A stretch of 64,000 bases of DNA from Litchfieldia stipae (GTDB taxonomy: Bacteria; Bacillota; Bacilli; Bacillales; Bacillaceae_L), in the NCBI RefSeq assembly GCF_014837155.1, contig NZ_JACYHA010000006.1, positions 154,568 to 218,567 on the forward strand, given 5' to 3'. Shown here in pieces: positions 6,450 to 16,320 of the stretch. Under the pieces are notes generated by a model. That model did not search any database. It was given only the letters and a program-made list of their open reading frames with translations, and was not told the DNA's origin. A program made the position numbers and the translations under genes. The stretch's first letter is position 1, and each line of letters opens with the position of its first letter.

Positions 6450-8936
6450 TTATTTAAACACCTTTCTGTTAGTTTTACTAGTCAAAAGGTGTAACCTTAA
6501 AATAATATACTCATCTAGTTTTTTCCTTTTTATTAGATCATTAATATAACTTACAACTTCTTTACAAAAATCACTTTTCCTTACTCTTTTTGAAATGTTA
6601 AGAATATACTTATCAGCCTTACCCTCATCCCAAGAAAAGTTATTAGGATTTGTTAAAGTACGTTCTTTTGCTAATTGAATCCCCTCGAACCGTACTAAAA
6701 TACTCTTCAATAACCTCTGAAATATTTCAAATGTAGACTTCTTGTAAAGCCTCTTTTCATTTAGTCTATTAATTTCATAATCGATTGTTTTAAATTGGTG
6801 AGCTAGTATTGCACCTACATTTAATAATGCGTCATGAGTTGCTGTTCCAGATACAAAACTTTTACATCCTAAACATCCAAAACCGGTGTCTCCACACGAT
6901 AACCTAGTTTCACATATCGTTTTTGTATCGATAAAATTAGATGCCTGATCATAAGGGATAGTTAAAACATTATAGATTTCGGAATTTGAATTCTCCAATT
7001 CATTTAAATAGTTTTCTACTTTAGGAGCAAGAACTATATCTTTTCTGTCTACACCTGACTCAACCTTAAATGATAAAGGAGATATAAGTTTATTTTGGGC
7101 TCCATAATGCCCATTTTCCTCCATAAAATTTGCCACTTGCATCATTCCATGTGGTGCTTGCTTGTATGTTTCTTGACTTTCAACTGCCCCATGTCCAACT
7201 TCGTCTCTTATTTCATACGCATTTGTCATTCCGTGTAATAACAGCCTATTTATAAACATATCTCTGATTTCATGTAGACTAAACAAGGCTCTCCTATTCT
7301 CAAGTTTCAATTTCATATCCGGGATACTTTCATAAACATCTCGTGACATAATATCGTAGTGTGAACCACAAATTATTGCATTTCTCTCCTGTACATTCTT
7401 AAAATAGTACTTTACGGAATCATAAGAAATTTCAGTCAAAGTTTCAGAAGGAAACAGATATCTCTTTTTATCCTTTTTTATTTTAATACCAAGATACATC
7501 TTTTCCGCAGCTTCAATTGTTTGATTAATAATATCTACATGAATACAATCCAACTCAAAATTTCCTTTTTCAAGGGGCTTGCCTCTCTCAAGTATAAATT
7601 CACGATCAGGGTTGTCCTTCAATGTAGTAATCATTATATACGGTGTTTTGTATGAAATCGAACTCTTTATTTTATCCAGATCCAAATCTAAAATTTCTGA
7701 AATACGAGCACCCGTTAATAATTTTAACCAAATTATTCGTGATAAGAAAAAGATTTGTTTTTTCCTGGTATTTAGTTTTTCGAAAGAACTACTTGTCTTT
7801 AATAGCTCACTACCTATTGAAGCTATAAGAGCATCTTCTGCTTCATCCATAAAACTATTGTGTTTAGCGTCAAAGGACCTTTTAGCTAGGTGATCCTGAC
7901 TAAAGATTGATATATCAAAGTATTCCTTATAATTTTCTTCAAAAGTTTGTTCATTATAGAACTTTAATACATTTCTAAAGCAGTCCATATCTGCTCTAAG
8001 TGATGAATTCTCACCATATTCCCAAATATAGGTATCCCTAATCTTAGAATTAATTGCTCGAATATTAGTTCCACCCTCGGCAACTGTAATATGGACAAGT
8101 CTGGACCAATATGTAATATATTTGTCCAATGAAACTATATTAAGAGTTTTTTTGTCCATCTTTTCTTTTACGTAATGATAAAAAGTCGAATAAAATTCAC
8201 TATTTTTATAAGGAGTCATTTTTTCTTCAAATTTCGCCCAAATTCCGTCTTCTTTGGATAATGAAGTTTTCTGTCCATGAAGATGAGTATATAAGTAATC
8301 CAATTGATTCTCTCTTTTATCTAAAAAACCATTTTTGATAAGAAAGGGAGCAAGATATTCAATAAATTCTTTCGTCACCTCAATTAAAGGTTTCTTTAAC
8401 CCCCAATAAGCGAACATCCTCGAGCCGCCAAGGTGATTTTTTAATTCTACAAGAACAATCTCATCATCAAGATTATCACTATTATAGAATACCCAAATAG
8501 TAGCTAGAAACAATTTAAGTCGGTCATGTAAGTTAATGTCCATATTGGGAAGATAATCCGGTTTATAATAGTCATACAATCTAAAAACCTTATCTCTTCT
8601 TCGGTTTTTATATACCCTCTCTTCAATAAACTTTCTATCAATAGGAAGACCACCGAATACCATATTGAAAAAAATATAATCGTAGACAATTCCCTTTTTA
8701 GCTGTATTGTAATCAAGTAAGCGATTCATAATAATAGCTTTGTTCAAACTTTTCTCCATAACTTGATTTTTTTTCAAAGCTTTCATAGTATTGATTGCAA
8801 GTGTCTTTATTTCATCTGATACCCCACAGACACTAAGTAAATGAATAAACTCATTAACATCTAAAAGTTCTCTTTCCTTTTCTCTTACTAAAATAAAAGA
8901 CGATTCTTGTAAAGGTAATGAATTTCTATTATCCAA
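6450..8936 (-). CDS. Large tyrosine recombinase, third of three (828 aa)
   Basis: The C-terminal half carries a complete tyrosine recombinase catalytic set: R411 in LTGARISEIL, HEIR at 555-558, GH at 581-582 and the nucleophile Y591 in QETYKQ. The family enzyme cuts one strand through a 3'-phosphotyrosine and exchanges strands at short core sites. The first 390 residues are a long unfamiliar N-terminal region, probably core and arm binding. After the catalytic tyrosine comes a Cys cluster (C675, C681, C688, C691) that could bind zinc. It starts with TTG 18 nt after the 903-aa gene, preceded by GGGGAAG. It is about twice the size of lambda-type integrases. I infer it acts with the two upstream recombinases. 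Confidence 0.85.
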   Translation of the reverse strand: MDNRNSLPLQESSFILVREKERELLDVNEFIHLLSVCGVSDEIKTLAINTMKALKKNQVMEKSLNKAIIMNRLLDYNTAKKGIVYDYIFFNMVFGGLPIDRKFIEERVYKNRRRDKVFRLYDYYKPDYLPNMDINLHDRLKLFLATIWVFYNSDNLDDEIVLVELKNHLGGSRMFAYWGLKKPLIEVTKEFIEYLAPFLIKNGFLDKRENQLDYLYTHLHGQKTSLSKEDGIWAKFEEKMTPYKNSEFYSTFYHYVKEKMDKKTLNIVSLDKYITYWSRLVHITVAEGGTNIRAINSKIRDTYIWEYGENSSLRADMDCFRNVLKFYNEQTFEENYKEYFDISIFSQDHLAKRSFDAKHNSFMDEAEDALIASIGSELLKTSSSFEKLNTRKKQIFFLSRIIWLKLLTGARISEILDLDLDKIKSSISYKTPYIMITTLKDNPDREFILERGKPLEKGNFELDCIHVDIINQTIEAAEKMYLGIKIKKDKKRYLFPSETLTEISYDSVKYYFKNVQERNAIICGSHYDIMSRDVYESIPDMKLKLENRRALFSLHEIRDMFINRLLLHGMTNAYEIRDEVGHGAVESQETYKQAPHGMMQVANFMEENGHYGAQNKLISPLSFKVESGVDRKDIVLAPKVENYLNELENSNSEIYNVLTIPYDQASNFIDTKTICETRLSCGDTGFGCLGCKSFVSGTATHDALLNVGAILAHQFKTIDYEINRLNEKRLYKKSTFEIFQRLLKSILVRFEGIQLAKERTLTNPNNFSWDEGKADKYILNISKRVRKSDFCKEVVSYINDLIKRKKLDEYIILRLHLLTSKTNRKVFK

Positions 8937-8954
8937 TTTACTTCCCCAGCTTTC

Positions 8955-11666
8955 CTAATCATATATATTTTCTCTCATCAAAGTAATGATATCCGTTCCA
9001 TTTAGACCTAAATCCTTTAATTTATTTGTAAGTGATACCGATCGTGCCCGGAGTGATTCCAAATGATCATTACGGGAATTATCGTAATTAACATAAATAT
9101 CCTGAATTGCAGTAGTGCATCGAATTAATTCTCCGATCATTCTCGGTATGTCTTTTTTTTCGACGATATGATCATTACAACTTATACAAGTGGTTTTTTC
9201 TTTTAGTTTAGGACAGCTAAAATTAAGGCACATCCCAAAATAAGCAGAACCAGGAGGAACAGGTGACTTATTACCATCTATTTTAGTTAAGTGTTTTAAG
9301 ACCACTGAGAAGTCGTTACTTTGAGAAACTTTTTCAAGAATTTCATCATCGATATAATTAAAAGGTACGGTAAAAAGTCGAATGATTTTGTCAATATTCG
9401 GTTGGGTTAAATGGAATGTTAAATCCTTATTTATTCGCTTCTTTAGAGATTCAATATGCTGTTGTGCTTCCTTCCTGGCTTCTTTACTTAGATTTTGGTC
9501 ATTGGAAAATTCATCCATTTGGGAAAAATCTTTATAAAACACTAATTTTTTTTTAGCAATTAGCTCTAATAATTCACCCCAATAATATTCTTTCGTCATA
9601 TCTGTATCAACATGACGTAATAATTTTTTTACAACAGTTTCTTTGTATTCATAGTCATTTTTACCATCAAAATCATAGTAACTCGCACAGAAAAAAAAGA
9701 ATTCCGCAGCCCTATGGCGAAAAAAGTGAAACCTGCTTCCTTTTCTCCTCTCAATTCCAGCTTGCTTACAAACATCATCTAGCTGTTGAGTCAGCTTTAA
9801 ATCAGAAACTCTTTGAGCACGTTTCGATTTTGTGTGGATATTAACAAATTGAAGAACATATTTTGAACTTGTTCCTTTTGTTTTATTACTATTCTTTATC
9901 GACATTGGGACCAATGATTCGGGGAACTGTCCTTTTCTGATTTTTGTACATTCCTCTAACATTTGTGCAGTACTTTTGGAAATTGGAACTATTCCAAACC
10001 TATCAAAGAACTTAGACCAACCTAGAATACAAATATTTACATCAAATCGTTTTAAGTAAGAATGTGTACCATAGGGAGTATTAAAAACCTCTATCGACCG
10101 AACACCTGAATCAGCCATTATACGTAACATAGTAATTCTTTGTAATTCATTAAAATATTCAACAGAACCTTTAGGGGAGGTAATTTTATAATTATATACG
10201 GCAGCAACCAATTCATCTGCATATTGGATTTCTGTCTTGAAAGTTCCTTGATCCTTATTTTTTATATTTTCTTCAAGAATATTATTTCCCAACTCTTGAG
10301 CAACTTTGTAAAGGAGGGATTCATTGGGAATACCACTCTCTTCATTAATATCCTTATAGTATCTTCGAAATTTGGTGTTAACGTCAAAATTACTTATTGG
10401 TATATTTCCTACTAAACCATGTAAGTTGTTATCTTCTAAATTTGTTTTTATATCCGCCAATATTGAAAAAAAACAGGCAACACTGCTTACTACATTCTTA
10501 CGAACTAATTTATTTTGTACCGCGTAATGGTAATACTTTGTAATCCAATTCAAAATATTGTCTTTTGTTAAATCATTGATAACAGTAATAGACCCCTTAT
10601 GAGGAATTAACTTAGCTCCAATAGAAAAGATTGAGTTACTCAGCTTTCTGATTTTAAGATAAAGCAAAAAACTATAAAATAATTTAGTTACTTCATCTTT
10701 CCTTAAATTTTTTACTAGGCCGGAGGAAATAAGGTTTTCAACACCATAAGTCATATAAAAAAAACAGTTTAGGGTTTCAAGCTTTCTATAATCCATAAAG
10801 TCATTTTCAAAAATAAAAAGCAATTGATTAACATTTAAATCATTTGTTGTATAATTTCCCCATCTATTGGAGGGCTGTGTTTTAGATAGTAAGAATCCAA
10901 CTAAATAATAAACAAGTCTGTTACCCCGAATTAAAACACCGCGATACGTATTCTCATTTTTATATATTGCTTCAAATTTATCTAAGAAATCATTTCCATC
11001 CTCTACATGTTCCAAAAGAACTTTACCAAATACGCTTAAACGTTCTTTAGTAGTTTTAATTTCATCAAGGTCTGTGAGAAAAGAGTTTAAATAATAAGAT
11101 TTAAAAACATTAAACGATATATTAAAAGGAATATGAATCTTATGTTTTAATGCCAAACAAAATGAAACAGAGCGTATTATATCTATCACATAACTACTAG
11201 CCGCAGTATTGATTATTCCTTTCAGCATATCCTTTGTTACAAATAAACCATCAAGAGGGTGTTCCAAAAACTCTTTAATGTATAAACATAATTTGAGTAA
11301 GGATATCGGTTTATTGGAGAAATTATATGATGGATAAGGATTATCAGCGTAGTTTGAAATTTTTAAAACTATATCTCTAATCTCGTCCAATGTAACAATA
11401 TCCCTAGAGACTTTCCATTCATATGTAATATTTGGTTTTGTACATTCCTTAAAGAATAATTTATGAACAATATTAATAGATAGATCATCTGAACCCTTTT
11501 CGAAAATCCATATAGGTTTGCCTTGACCACCTGATTTATGGGTAATCCCACATTCCCTTAATAATTTTGTAGTGGCGGGTCTACTTATGCCGTAAAGGTA
11601 TTTCTCTCTTAATTCGCTTAACGTTGTACCCTTCTGTATTAGCTCTAACACTTCCCCTACAAGCAT
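8955..11666 (-). CDS. Large tyrosine recombinase, second of three (903 aa)
   Basis: Catalytic residues are R523 (SGVRSIEVF), HFFR at 647-650 followed by HR, H685 (LLRHVDTD) and Y694/Y695 (TKEYYWG). The central box is unusual (FHFFRHRAAEFFFFC) but keeps H-x-x-R. The N terminus (about 1-45, ELIQKGTTLSELREKY and PATTKLLRECG) looks like an HTH. Downstream of the tyrosine is a likely zinc knot (C813, C818, C827, C830), seen also in TnpB-type proteins. Its ATG overlaps the stop of the 632-aa gene in TAATG, so translation is coupled. The length is well above that of Tn554 TnpB (about 630 aa). Confidence 0.85.
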   Translation of the reverse strand: MLVGEVLELIQKGTTLSELREKYLYGISRPATTKLLRECGITHKSGGQGKPIWIFEKGSDDLSINIVHKLFFKECTKPNITYEWKVSRDIVTLDEIRDIVLKISNYADNPYPSYNFSNKPISLLKLCLYIKEFLEHPLDGLFVTKDMLKGIINTAASSYVIDIIRSVSFCLALKHKIHIPFNISFNVFKSYYLNSFLTDLDEIKTTKERLSVFGKVLLEHVEDGNDFLDKFEAIYKNENTYRGVLIRGNRLVYYLVGFLLSKTQPSNRWGNYTTNDLNVNQLLFIFENDFMDYRKLETLNCFFYMTYGVENLISSGLVKNLRKDEVTKLFYSFLLYLKIRKLSNSIFSIGAKLIPHKGSITVINDLTKDNILNWITKYYHYAVQNKLVRKNVVSSVACFFSILADIKTNLEDNNLHGLVGNIPISNFDVNTKFRRYYKDINEESGIPNESLLYKVAQELGNNILEENIKNKDQGTFKTEIQYADELVAAVYNYKITSPKGSVEYFNELQRITMLRIMADSGVRSIEVFNTPYGTHSYLKRFDVNICILGWSKFFDRFGIVPISKSTAQMLEECTKIRKGQFPESLVPMSIKNSNKTKGTSSKYVLQFVNIHTKSKRAQRVSDLKLTQQLDDVCKQAGIERRKGSRFHFFRHRAAEFFFFCASYYDFDGKNDYEYKETVVKKLLRHVDTDMTKEYYWGELLELIAKKKLVFYKDFSQMDEFSNDQNLSKEARKEAQQHIESLKKRINKDLTFHLTQPNIDKIIRLFTVPFNYIDDEILEKVSQSNDFSVVLKHLTKIDGNKSPVPPGSAYFGMCLNFSCPKLKEKTTCISCNDHIVEKKDIPRMIGELIRCTTAIQDIYVNYDNSRNDHLESLRARSVSLTNKLKDLGLNGTDIITLMRENIYD

Positions 11667-13564
11667 TAAGACTCGTCCCTTTCTTTTTCGAGAAATACGA
11701 CCTTTGATAAATTTTCCTTTAATTGCTTAAAAGCGTTTGTATACACTTGGGTTTTTCGTTCAGAATTAGCAAAATAATAGATGGTTTCAGCCACTTCAGA
11801 GGATGGTACATGCCCTACATCTTTCTTTAAGTTCGCTAAGTTAATTCGATTAAAGTCACCCTTTAACCCCTCTAAATTAATCCTCATTGAAATGTAAGTG
11901 TGTCGTAATGAGTGAACAGTAATATCCCCCTTTTTATAATGTGTCACTAATTCATTTACTGGGATGCCATATCTATCTATACCTTCTTGTTCGCAAATAA
12001 CATTAAACCAATATTCCCGGACGGTATTAGGTATAATTGGAAAACCTTTATTATTTCGTAAATTCAGAAAAAGGTAATTCCTAACTATCTTATTTTCAAG
12101 AGTGACTTTTCTTAATAATAGTTCTCTTTCGACTAAATACTCCTTTAATAAATTTCCAAGCCAACAGTTGTCCAAAAGACTTCTAATACGCATAACCCAA
12201 TTTTTATATAAATGGTCATACCTTTGATCATTTATATGAATACCTTTTATTTTCTGTTCTTTATGATATTGAATTATTTTCGGAATAAACTTTTCAGGAC
12301 ACTCTTCCATATTTTCAAGAATTATGTCATCTCTAAAATGGTTAATAATTTCTTGTGAAGTTACAGTAATACTTTCACAATTTAAATCAAGTAATTTAGG
12401 TAAATCGAAGTAATCTGTTAGTGTAACAAAACGGGTTTCACTACTTTTATTTGCTCTGACACCCGGAACTTCATATGCCCTTCTTTTTGCAATTCTTATA
12501 ACGAACTCAAGATGTTCATTAATGATAATATCGTTTGTAAAATTATTGATTCCTGTAAATAAATCTTCCCAGTTAATGATAGCTTTTAATTTTTTTTCTT
12601 TTAACGTTAAGGCATCACTTGGAATTGATACACGTATTTGATTAGCTAGTAGGTTTAGAATTTCTGAAATTCTTCCCCCACTAAGAAGAAGTATTACAAA
12701 AAGTAATCTCCTTTGTGTATGACCATTTAACATTTTAGAATTTAGAAGCTTTCTTAATTCGCTCTCAAATAAAATCCTAATTTTTTTCCTCTTTGGCTTT
12801 GACTCTTTTAAGCCAGTTACTTTCTTTATCCTTTTATTCACATCCCATGTAGTATATGGTTCATTATTATGTTTATTAACCAGATGAAGCTTTTTGGTAA
12901 CAGAAGTAGGAATTGGCTTGAACCTGTGTTTCCAATTTTTATTTATCGATAGATGGTTAAGGAAATCTAATATATCATCAATAGTTTCTTTTATGTATTC
13001 AAAAGGATATCTCCAATCAGCCTCATCTTCATCGAAATGATAACTCTTTGGATTGATAAAAAATGTAACATTTTCGCACTTGCCATTATTCCAATATGTA
13101 AAAAACCATTCCTGTAATATTGAAATTATATTTTTCATTCCACCGGATGAAACATAAGGATGTACAGGCAGATATTTTATATCCCAGGGCTCTATTGGCT
13201 TATTTTTATTGCGGCCACGAAGTTTACTTTTAAGTTCCTTTGGTAAAACAGCTAAAAACTTTATAAGTTCTTCTAAAACCGATGACGTTAATACCTCGCT
13301 ACCATTTATTCTGAAAACTTTTAAAAAGTTATAGTAATGAGAGATTGAGGTAGCAACCCGTTTTAATGTAGCTTGAGTCTTGCCAGAATAATACAAAAAT
13401 ATCAAATAATCCATTGCAGGTTTAACAACATTGTGCTCTGGTGTCATGACTAAGTACCATTTTTTATGTGTAAAGTCCAGTTCATTTAATTGAGTGTTAT
13501 TAAACGACCGAATATAATACATGCCGTTTACTATGCGTTCTTCCTTGTTTAAATAGTTAACCAT
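11666..13564 (-). CDS. Large tyrosine recombinase, first of three (632 aa)
   Basis: It is the first gene of the operon, starting about 410 bp inside the rarA border. Catalytic residues: R298 (LLSGGRISEIL), HSLRH at 551-555, H585 (DVGHVPSSE) and Y596/Y597 (AETIYYFAN). A SAM-like N-terminal core-binding domain is likely in residues 40-160 (MDYLIFLYYSGKTQATLKRV). A basic linker lies at about 255-262. The ATG at 13564 has only a weak ribosome site (GTGGAT), which would keep expression low, common for integrase operons. All three recombinases appear intact, so the element could be functional. The target choice (rarA) is presumably set by these proteins. Confidence 0.88.
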   Translation of the reverse strand: MVNYLNKEERIVNGMYYIRSFNNTQLNELDFTHKKWYLVMTPEHNVVKPAMDYLIFLYYSGKTQATLKRVATSISHYYNFLKVFRINGSEVLTSSVLEELIKFLAVLPKELKSKLRGRNKNKPIEPWDIKYLPVHPYVSSGGMKNIISILQEWFFTYWNNGKCENVTFFINPKSYHFDEDEADWRYPFEYIKETIDDILDFLNHLSINKNWKHRFKPIPTSVTKKLHLVNKHNNEPYTTWDVNKRIKKVTGLKESKPKRKKIRILFESELRKLLNSKMLNGHTQRRLLFVILLLSGGRISEILNLLANQIRVSIPSDALTLKEKKLKAIINWEDLFTGINNFTNDIIINEHLEFVIRIAKRRAYEVPGVRANKSSETRFVTLTDYFDLPKLLDLNCESITVTSQEIINHFRDDIILENMEECPEKFIPKIIQYHKEQKIKGIHINDQRYDHLYKNWVMRIRSLLDNCWLGNLLKEYLVERELLLRKVTLENKIVRNYLFLNLRNNKGFPIIPNTVREYWFNVICEQEGIDRYGIPVNELVTHYKKGDITVHSLRHTYISMRINLEGLKGDFNRINLANLKKDVGHVPSSEVAETIYYFANSERKTQVYTNAFKQLKENLSKVVFLEKERDES

Positions 13565-13977
13565 AGAAAATATCCACTTTCATAGGTGCTCCACTTCCCC
13601 AAACAAAAAATAGTCTAATGAATGTTTTGAATCATTATAATGTAAGACTTACTATATCAGATATTAAAAAATATTTAAATCCCTATTGTATCATTTTTTT
13701 AAAATATAGACTCAACACCACCATCAAACCCTTAATATATAAGGATTATTCAAGAAAAATAAAAATACACCAATCCAATAAGGTGGTGTATTTATTTATA
13801 TTTTTACTGGAATATTTATTTTCTCCTGAAAATATAAAAAGAAGTTTAACTTTGCACTTTTTAAAATTAATTTAAATTGTCCTCAAAATGTTTTTTCTTA
13901 ATTTAATACTATTTAAAGTAAATTTTGAATTTTCTAAGTGGTGTAAATTATCATTTTTGAAATAAAGCGAGTGATAC
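13565..13977. other. Right terminal region of the element, no gene
   Basis: This roughly 410-bp AT-rich region lies between the first recombinase and the rarA border. It contains a hairpin AAATACACCA/TGGTGTATTT (13763-13793), a TATAAT at about 13634-13639 on the minus strand that could belong to the recombinase promoter, a GTAAG-T-CTTAC palindrome just upstream of it, and TGTAAATT (13943-13950) near the border. The last bases before rarA are TGATACC. Such regions hold the recombinase binding arms in comparable elements. Confidence 0.5.
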
Positions 13978-14312
13978 CTCGTATCCCTCTTGCTAACATT
14001 GTTGTTGAATTATGTCTATCACCTAAGTCTAATTCAGCTTATAGTGCACTAGACGCTGCTCTTGCTGACCTACGTTCTGGCAAAACAGGTGAGATCCCAG
14101 ATCACCTAAAGGATGCTCACTATCAAGGAGCTGCTGCACTTGGGAGAGGTGTCAACTATTTATATCCACATGACTATGAAAATAGCTGGGTCAAGCAACA
14201 ATATCTACCAGACAAAATTAAAAATAAGAAATATTATGTTCCTAAATTAACAAGTAAGTTTGAGCAAGCATTAGCTCAAGTGTATGAAAAACTAACTAAA
14301 TTAAGTAGATAA
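13978..14312 (+). pseudogene. rarA: rarA (mgsA) 3' fragment cut by the element
   Basis: The frame reads IPLANIVVELCLSPKSNSAY, then DHLKDAHYQGAAALGRGVNY, YPHDYENSWVKQQYLPD and KFEQALAQVYEKL, which is the C-terminal tetramerisation region of the RarA/MgsA AAA+ ATPase. About three quarters of the protein (the ATPase core) is missing on the left, and homology stops at the element border, with an in-frame stop 25-35 nt upstream. RarA acts at stalled replication forks. The fragment cannot make a working ATPase. Its position beside tcdA and aspS is that of B. subtilis yrvN. Confidence 0.92.
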
Positions 14313-14313
14313 A

Positions 14314-14337
14314 GGGTCTCATCCATTGATGAGACCC
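14314..14337. terminator. Bidirectional terminator between rarA and the ABC exporter
   Basis: GGGTCTCATC pairs with GATGAGACCC around a CATT loop, flanked by AAA and CTTTA. It sits between the convergent rarA fragment and the ABC permease gene. Confidence 0.8.
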
Positions 14338-14344
14338 CTTTAAA

Positions 14345-15289
14345 TTATGCTGCTACATCTCTTTTATTAAACACAAACCATGTGAGTGCATTAAATACAA
14401 CAAAATAGATAAGTAGCATGATGATTGAAAATGTCATCGTCATCCCTTCTATTAAAGGCATTCCTTCTAAATAAAGAGATAAATCTGTGTTTGCAAATAG
14501 AATGTATTTCGCCCAGTCATACTTCATAGCGATGACGCCTGTTGCACTTACACCAGCAAACATTAAGAAGATCGCTAGCCCAATTGATAGCGCGCTACTT
14601 CTAAAAACAGTCGAAATCATGAAAGCAAATGTTGACATCATGATCAAATTGATAGAACTTAGACCATATTGACCAAGAACATGAACAAGCATCGCCCTTT
14701 CTCTCACTTCCCCATCAATGACCGTTAAATATGGTTGCCCAATTCCATTAAATCCAAACAAAATGCTCCCAACAAGTAATGAAGCCACTAGTAAGATAAT
14801 TAAGCAAAGTAAGGCAAACAGAATCGTTGATAAATATTTCGATAACAAGATTTTCGACCTACTAACAGGTCTAATTAATAACAGCTTAATCGTTCCCCAA
14901 GAAAATTCTGATGCAACACTGCTAGCACCAACTATGATTGTAAACAAAGTGATAAGTGAAATCACAAAAGAAGTATCAATAGTAAAACTCCACACAGATT
15001 GATTTACTGGTTGCATATCATGTTCAATTCTATATTCATTGATTAAGATCGTTCGTTCAAGCATCTCAACAATTTGTTCTCCCATATATCCCTCTTGGAT
15101 ATCACGTTCAATTTGTTCGTTTTCTTGTTGTAGGCTAGCTTTCCATTCCTGCTCACTCACTGATTGATTATTATCTATTCTTGCAATGACCCCGAACAAA
15201 ATCACAGCAACTACCAGAATTGACATCATTATCCAGGTTGATGCTTTTCGATAAATTTTCATATTCTCATTTAATATTAAATTAAACAA
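14345..15289 (-). CDS. ABC-2 type transporter permease
   Basis: The product is 314 aa. One membrane helix at about 18-38 is followed by an extracytoplasmic loop (about 40-105, rich in E and Q). Five more hydrophobic helices follow (about 106-128, 148-178, 205-225, 230-255, 280-305), with the ABC-2 permease signature SWGTIKLLLIRPVSRSKILLSKYL. It starts with TTG, 8 nt after AGGAGG that lies inside the 3' end of the ATPase gene. The 8-nt overlap with the ATPase marks a two-gene operon. Substrate unknown; bacitracin- or lantibiotic-type exporters share this layout. Confidence 0.85.
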   Translation of the reverse strand: MFNLILNENMKIYRKASTWIMMSILVVAVILFGVIARIDNNQSVSEQEWKASLQQENEQIERDIQEGYMGEQIVEMLERTILINEYRIEHDMQPVNQSVWSFTIDTSFVISLITLFTIIVGASSVASEFSWGTIKLLLIRPVSRSKILLSKYLSTILFALLCLIILLVASLLVGSILFGFNGIGQPYLTVIDGEVRERAMLVHVLGQYGLSSINLIMMSTFAFMISTVFRSSALSIGLAIFLMFAGVSATGVIAMKYDWAKYILFANTDLSLYLEGMPLIEGMTMTFSIIMLLIYFVVFNALTWFVFNKRDVAA

Positions 15290-16202
15290 TTTGATTCCCT
15301 CCTGTCACTTCTAAGAATCGATCCTCAAGACTCTTTGAAATCTGCTTTATTCCATAAAGTTTCACACCATTTTCAACTAAAAATTCAGCAATGACTGGAA
15401 TCATCTCTAATTCTATTGTTGCAAGAAGTATACTATTTTGAATCTCGAACTGAAGGTCCGGGAAATTTGATTGTAGTTTATGTAAAGTCTCTTCTATTTG
15501 ATCAATCGTAAATTCAACCTTTAATGTCACTGTATCATTGACAAAGTTTGAAACAGTCTCAACTCCTACTAATTCTCCATGTTGAATAATTCCAATTCGA
15601 TCACACATCATTTCCATTTCAGACAATAAGTGACTTGATACGATGACTGATAATCCTTCTTCTCTCGCAAGCTTGCGCAAGTAATCGCGAATTTCCCTTA
15701 TGCCAGCTGGATCTAGACCATTTGTTGGTTCATCTAAAATGAGCACTGATGGACGATGAAGTAGCGCTTGTGCAATTCCTAATCTTTGCCTCATTCCAAG
15801 TGAATAAGTCTTGACCTTGTCCTTAATCACTTTTTGTAAGCCTACTAATTCAATAACTTCATTGATTCTCTCTTTGTCTACTCCAGCAACCATTCTTGCA
15901 TAATGAACTAGGTTTTGGTAACCCGTCAAAAATTTGTACATTTCTGGGTTTTCAACAATTCCACCTATATGCTTAATTGCTTCTTCAAAATCCTTAGTGA
16001 TATCGTTTCCTTTCACAAGAATCTGACCTGAAGAAATTTTCATTAATCCAACAAGCATTCGTATTGTAGTTGTTTTCCCCGCACCATTTGGCCCTAAAAA
16101 TCCAAAGACCTCACCAGGATATAAATCAAATGTAATCCCTTTAATGATGTTCTTTTTTCCAATTTGTTTTTTCACATCTCTTAACTGCAGAACTGCCTCC
16201 AT
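15282..16202 (-). CDS. ABC transporter ATP-binding protein
   Basis: The product is 306 aa. It contains Walker A GPNGAGKTT, the signature YSLGMRQRLGIAQAL, Walker B VLILDEPTNGLDP and the H-loop SSHLLSEME, with a C-terminal accessory domain (about 215-306) typical of drug- or peptide-export ATPases. The ATG at 16202 is preferred since AGGAGG lies 6 nt upstream; an upstream ATG at 16217 overlaps that site. It partners with the overlapping permease, and the complex should export an unknown substrate across the membrane. Confidence 0.9.
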   Translation of the reverse strand: MEAVLQLRDVKKQIGKKNIIKGITFDLYPGEVFGFLGPNGAGKTTTIRMLVGLMKISSGQILVKGNDITKDFEEAIKHIGGIVENPEMYKFLTGYQNLVHYARMVAGVDKERINEVIELVGLQKVIKDKVKTYSLGMRQRLGIAQALLHRPSVLILDEPTNGLDPAGIREIRDYLRKLAREEGLSVIVSSHLLSEMEMMCDRIGIIQHGELVGVETVSNFVNDTVTLKVEFTIDQIEETLHKLQSNFPDLQFEIQNSILLATIELEMIPVIAEFLVENGVKLYGIKQISKSLEDRFLEVTGGNQIV

Positions 16203-16320
16203 TATTTTCCTCCTCATTTTTTATTACATTAATATATGATACTACGAACTAGCTAGTAAAAGGTTCCAAAAATAGACAAATTAAGTTTTTTTTACAAAAG
16301 ATTTATAAAACTATTAAAAT

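Larger units (their letters stand above)
1..13977. mobile_element. Integrated element inserted in rarA; right-hand end and most of its cargo visible
   Basis: The segment ends exactly where rarA coding sequence resumes (about 13977), and it is visibly more AT-rich than the core to its right. Next to the border it carries a four-gene operon of three tyrosine recombinases plus an accessory protein, reading away from the border. After it come cargo genes: methyltransferase, MazF-like protein, XRE regulator, DUF262-DUF1524 nuclease, and a ribbon-helix-helix/zinc-ribbon pair. The other end lies left of the window, so the total length, the attachment core and any direct repeats cannot be seen. Recombinases beside one end followed by passenger genes resembles the Tn554 layout; membership in that family is inference. 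The left 3.5 kb could also belong to a second nested element. Confidence 0.8.

Noticed and set aside
13618..13875. Open frame of 85 codons in the element's terminal region
   Set aside because: Very AT-rich, no Shine-Dalgarno sequence, no recognisable features, and it covers the likely recombinase promoter and hairpin.
1..13977. Naming the element as Tn554 itself
   Set aside because: Gene sizes (632, 903, 828, 264), three rather than two recombinases, and the rarA target all differ; only the general design is similar.
13971..14312. A complete small gene starting with GTG at 13971
   Set aside because: The product is just the C-terminal end of RarA; the apparent start is created by the element border.
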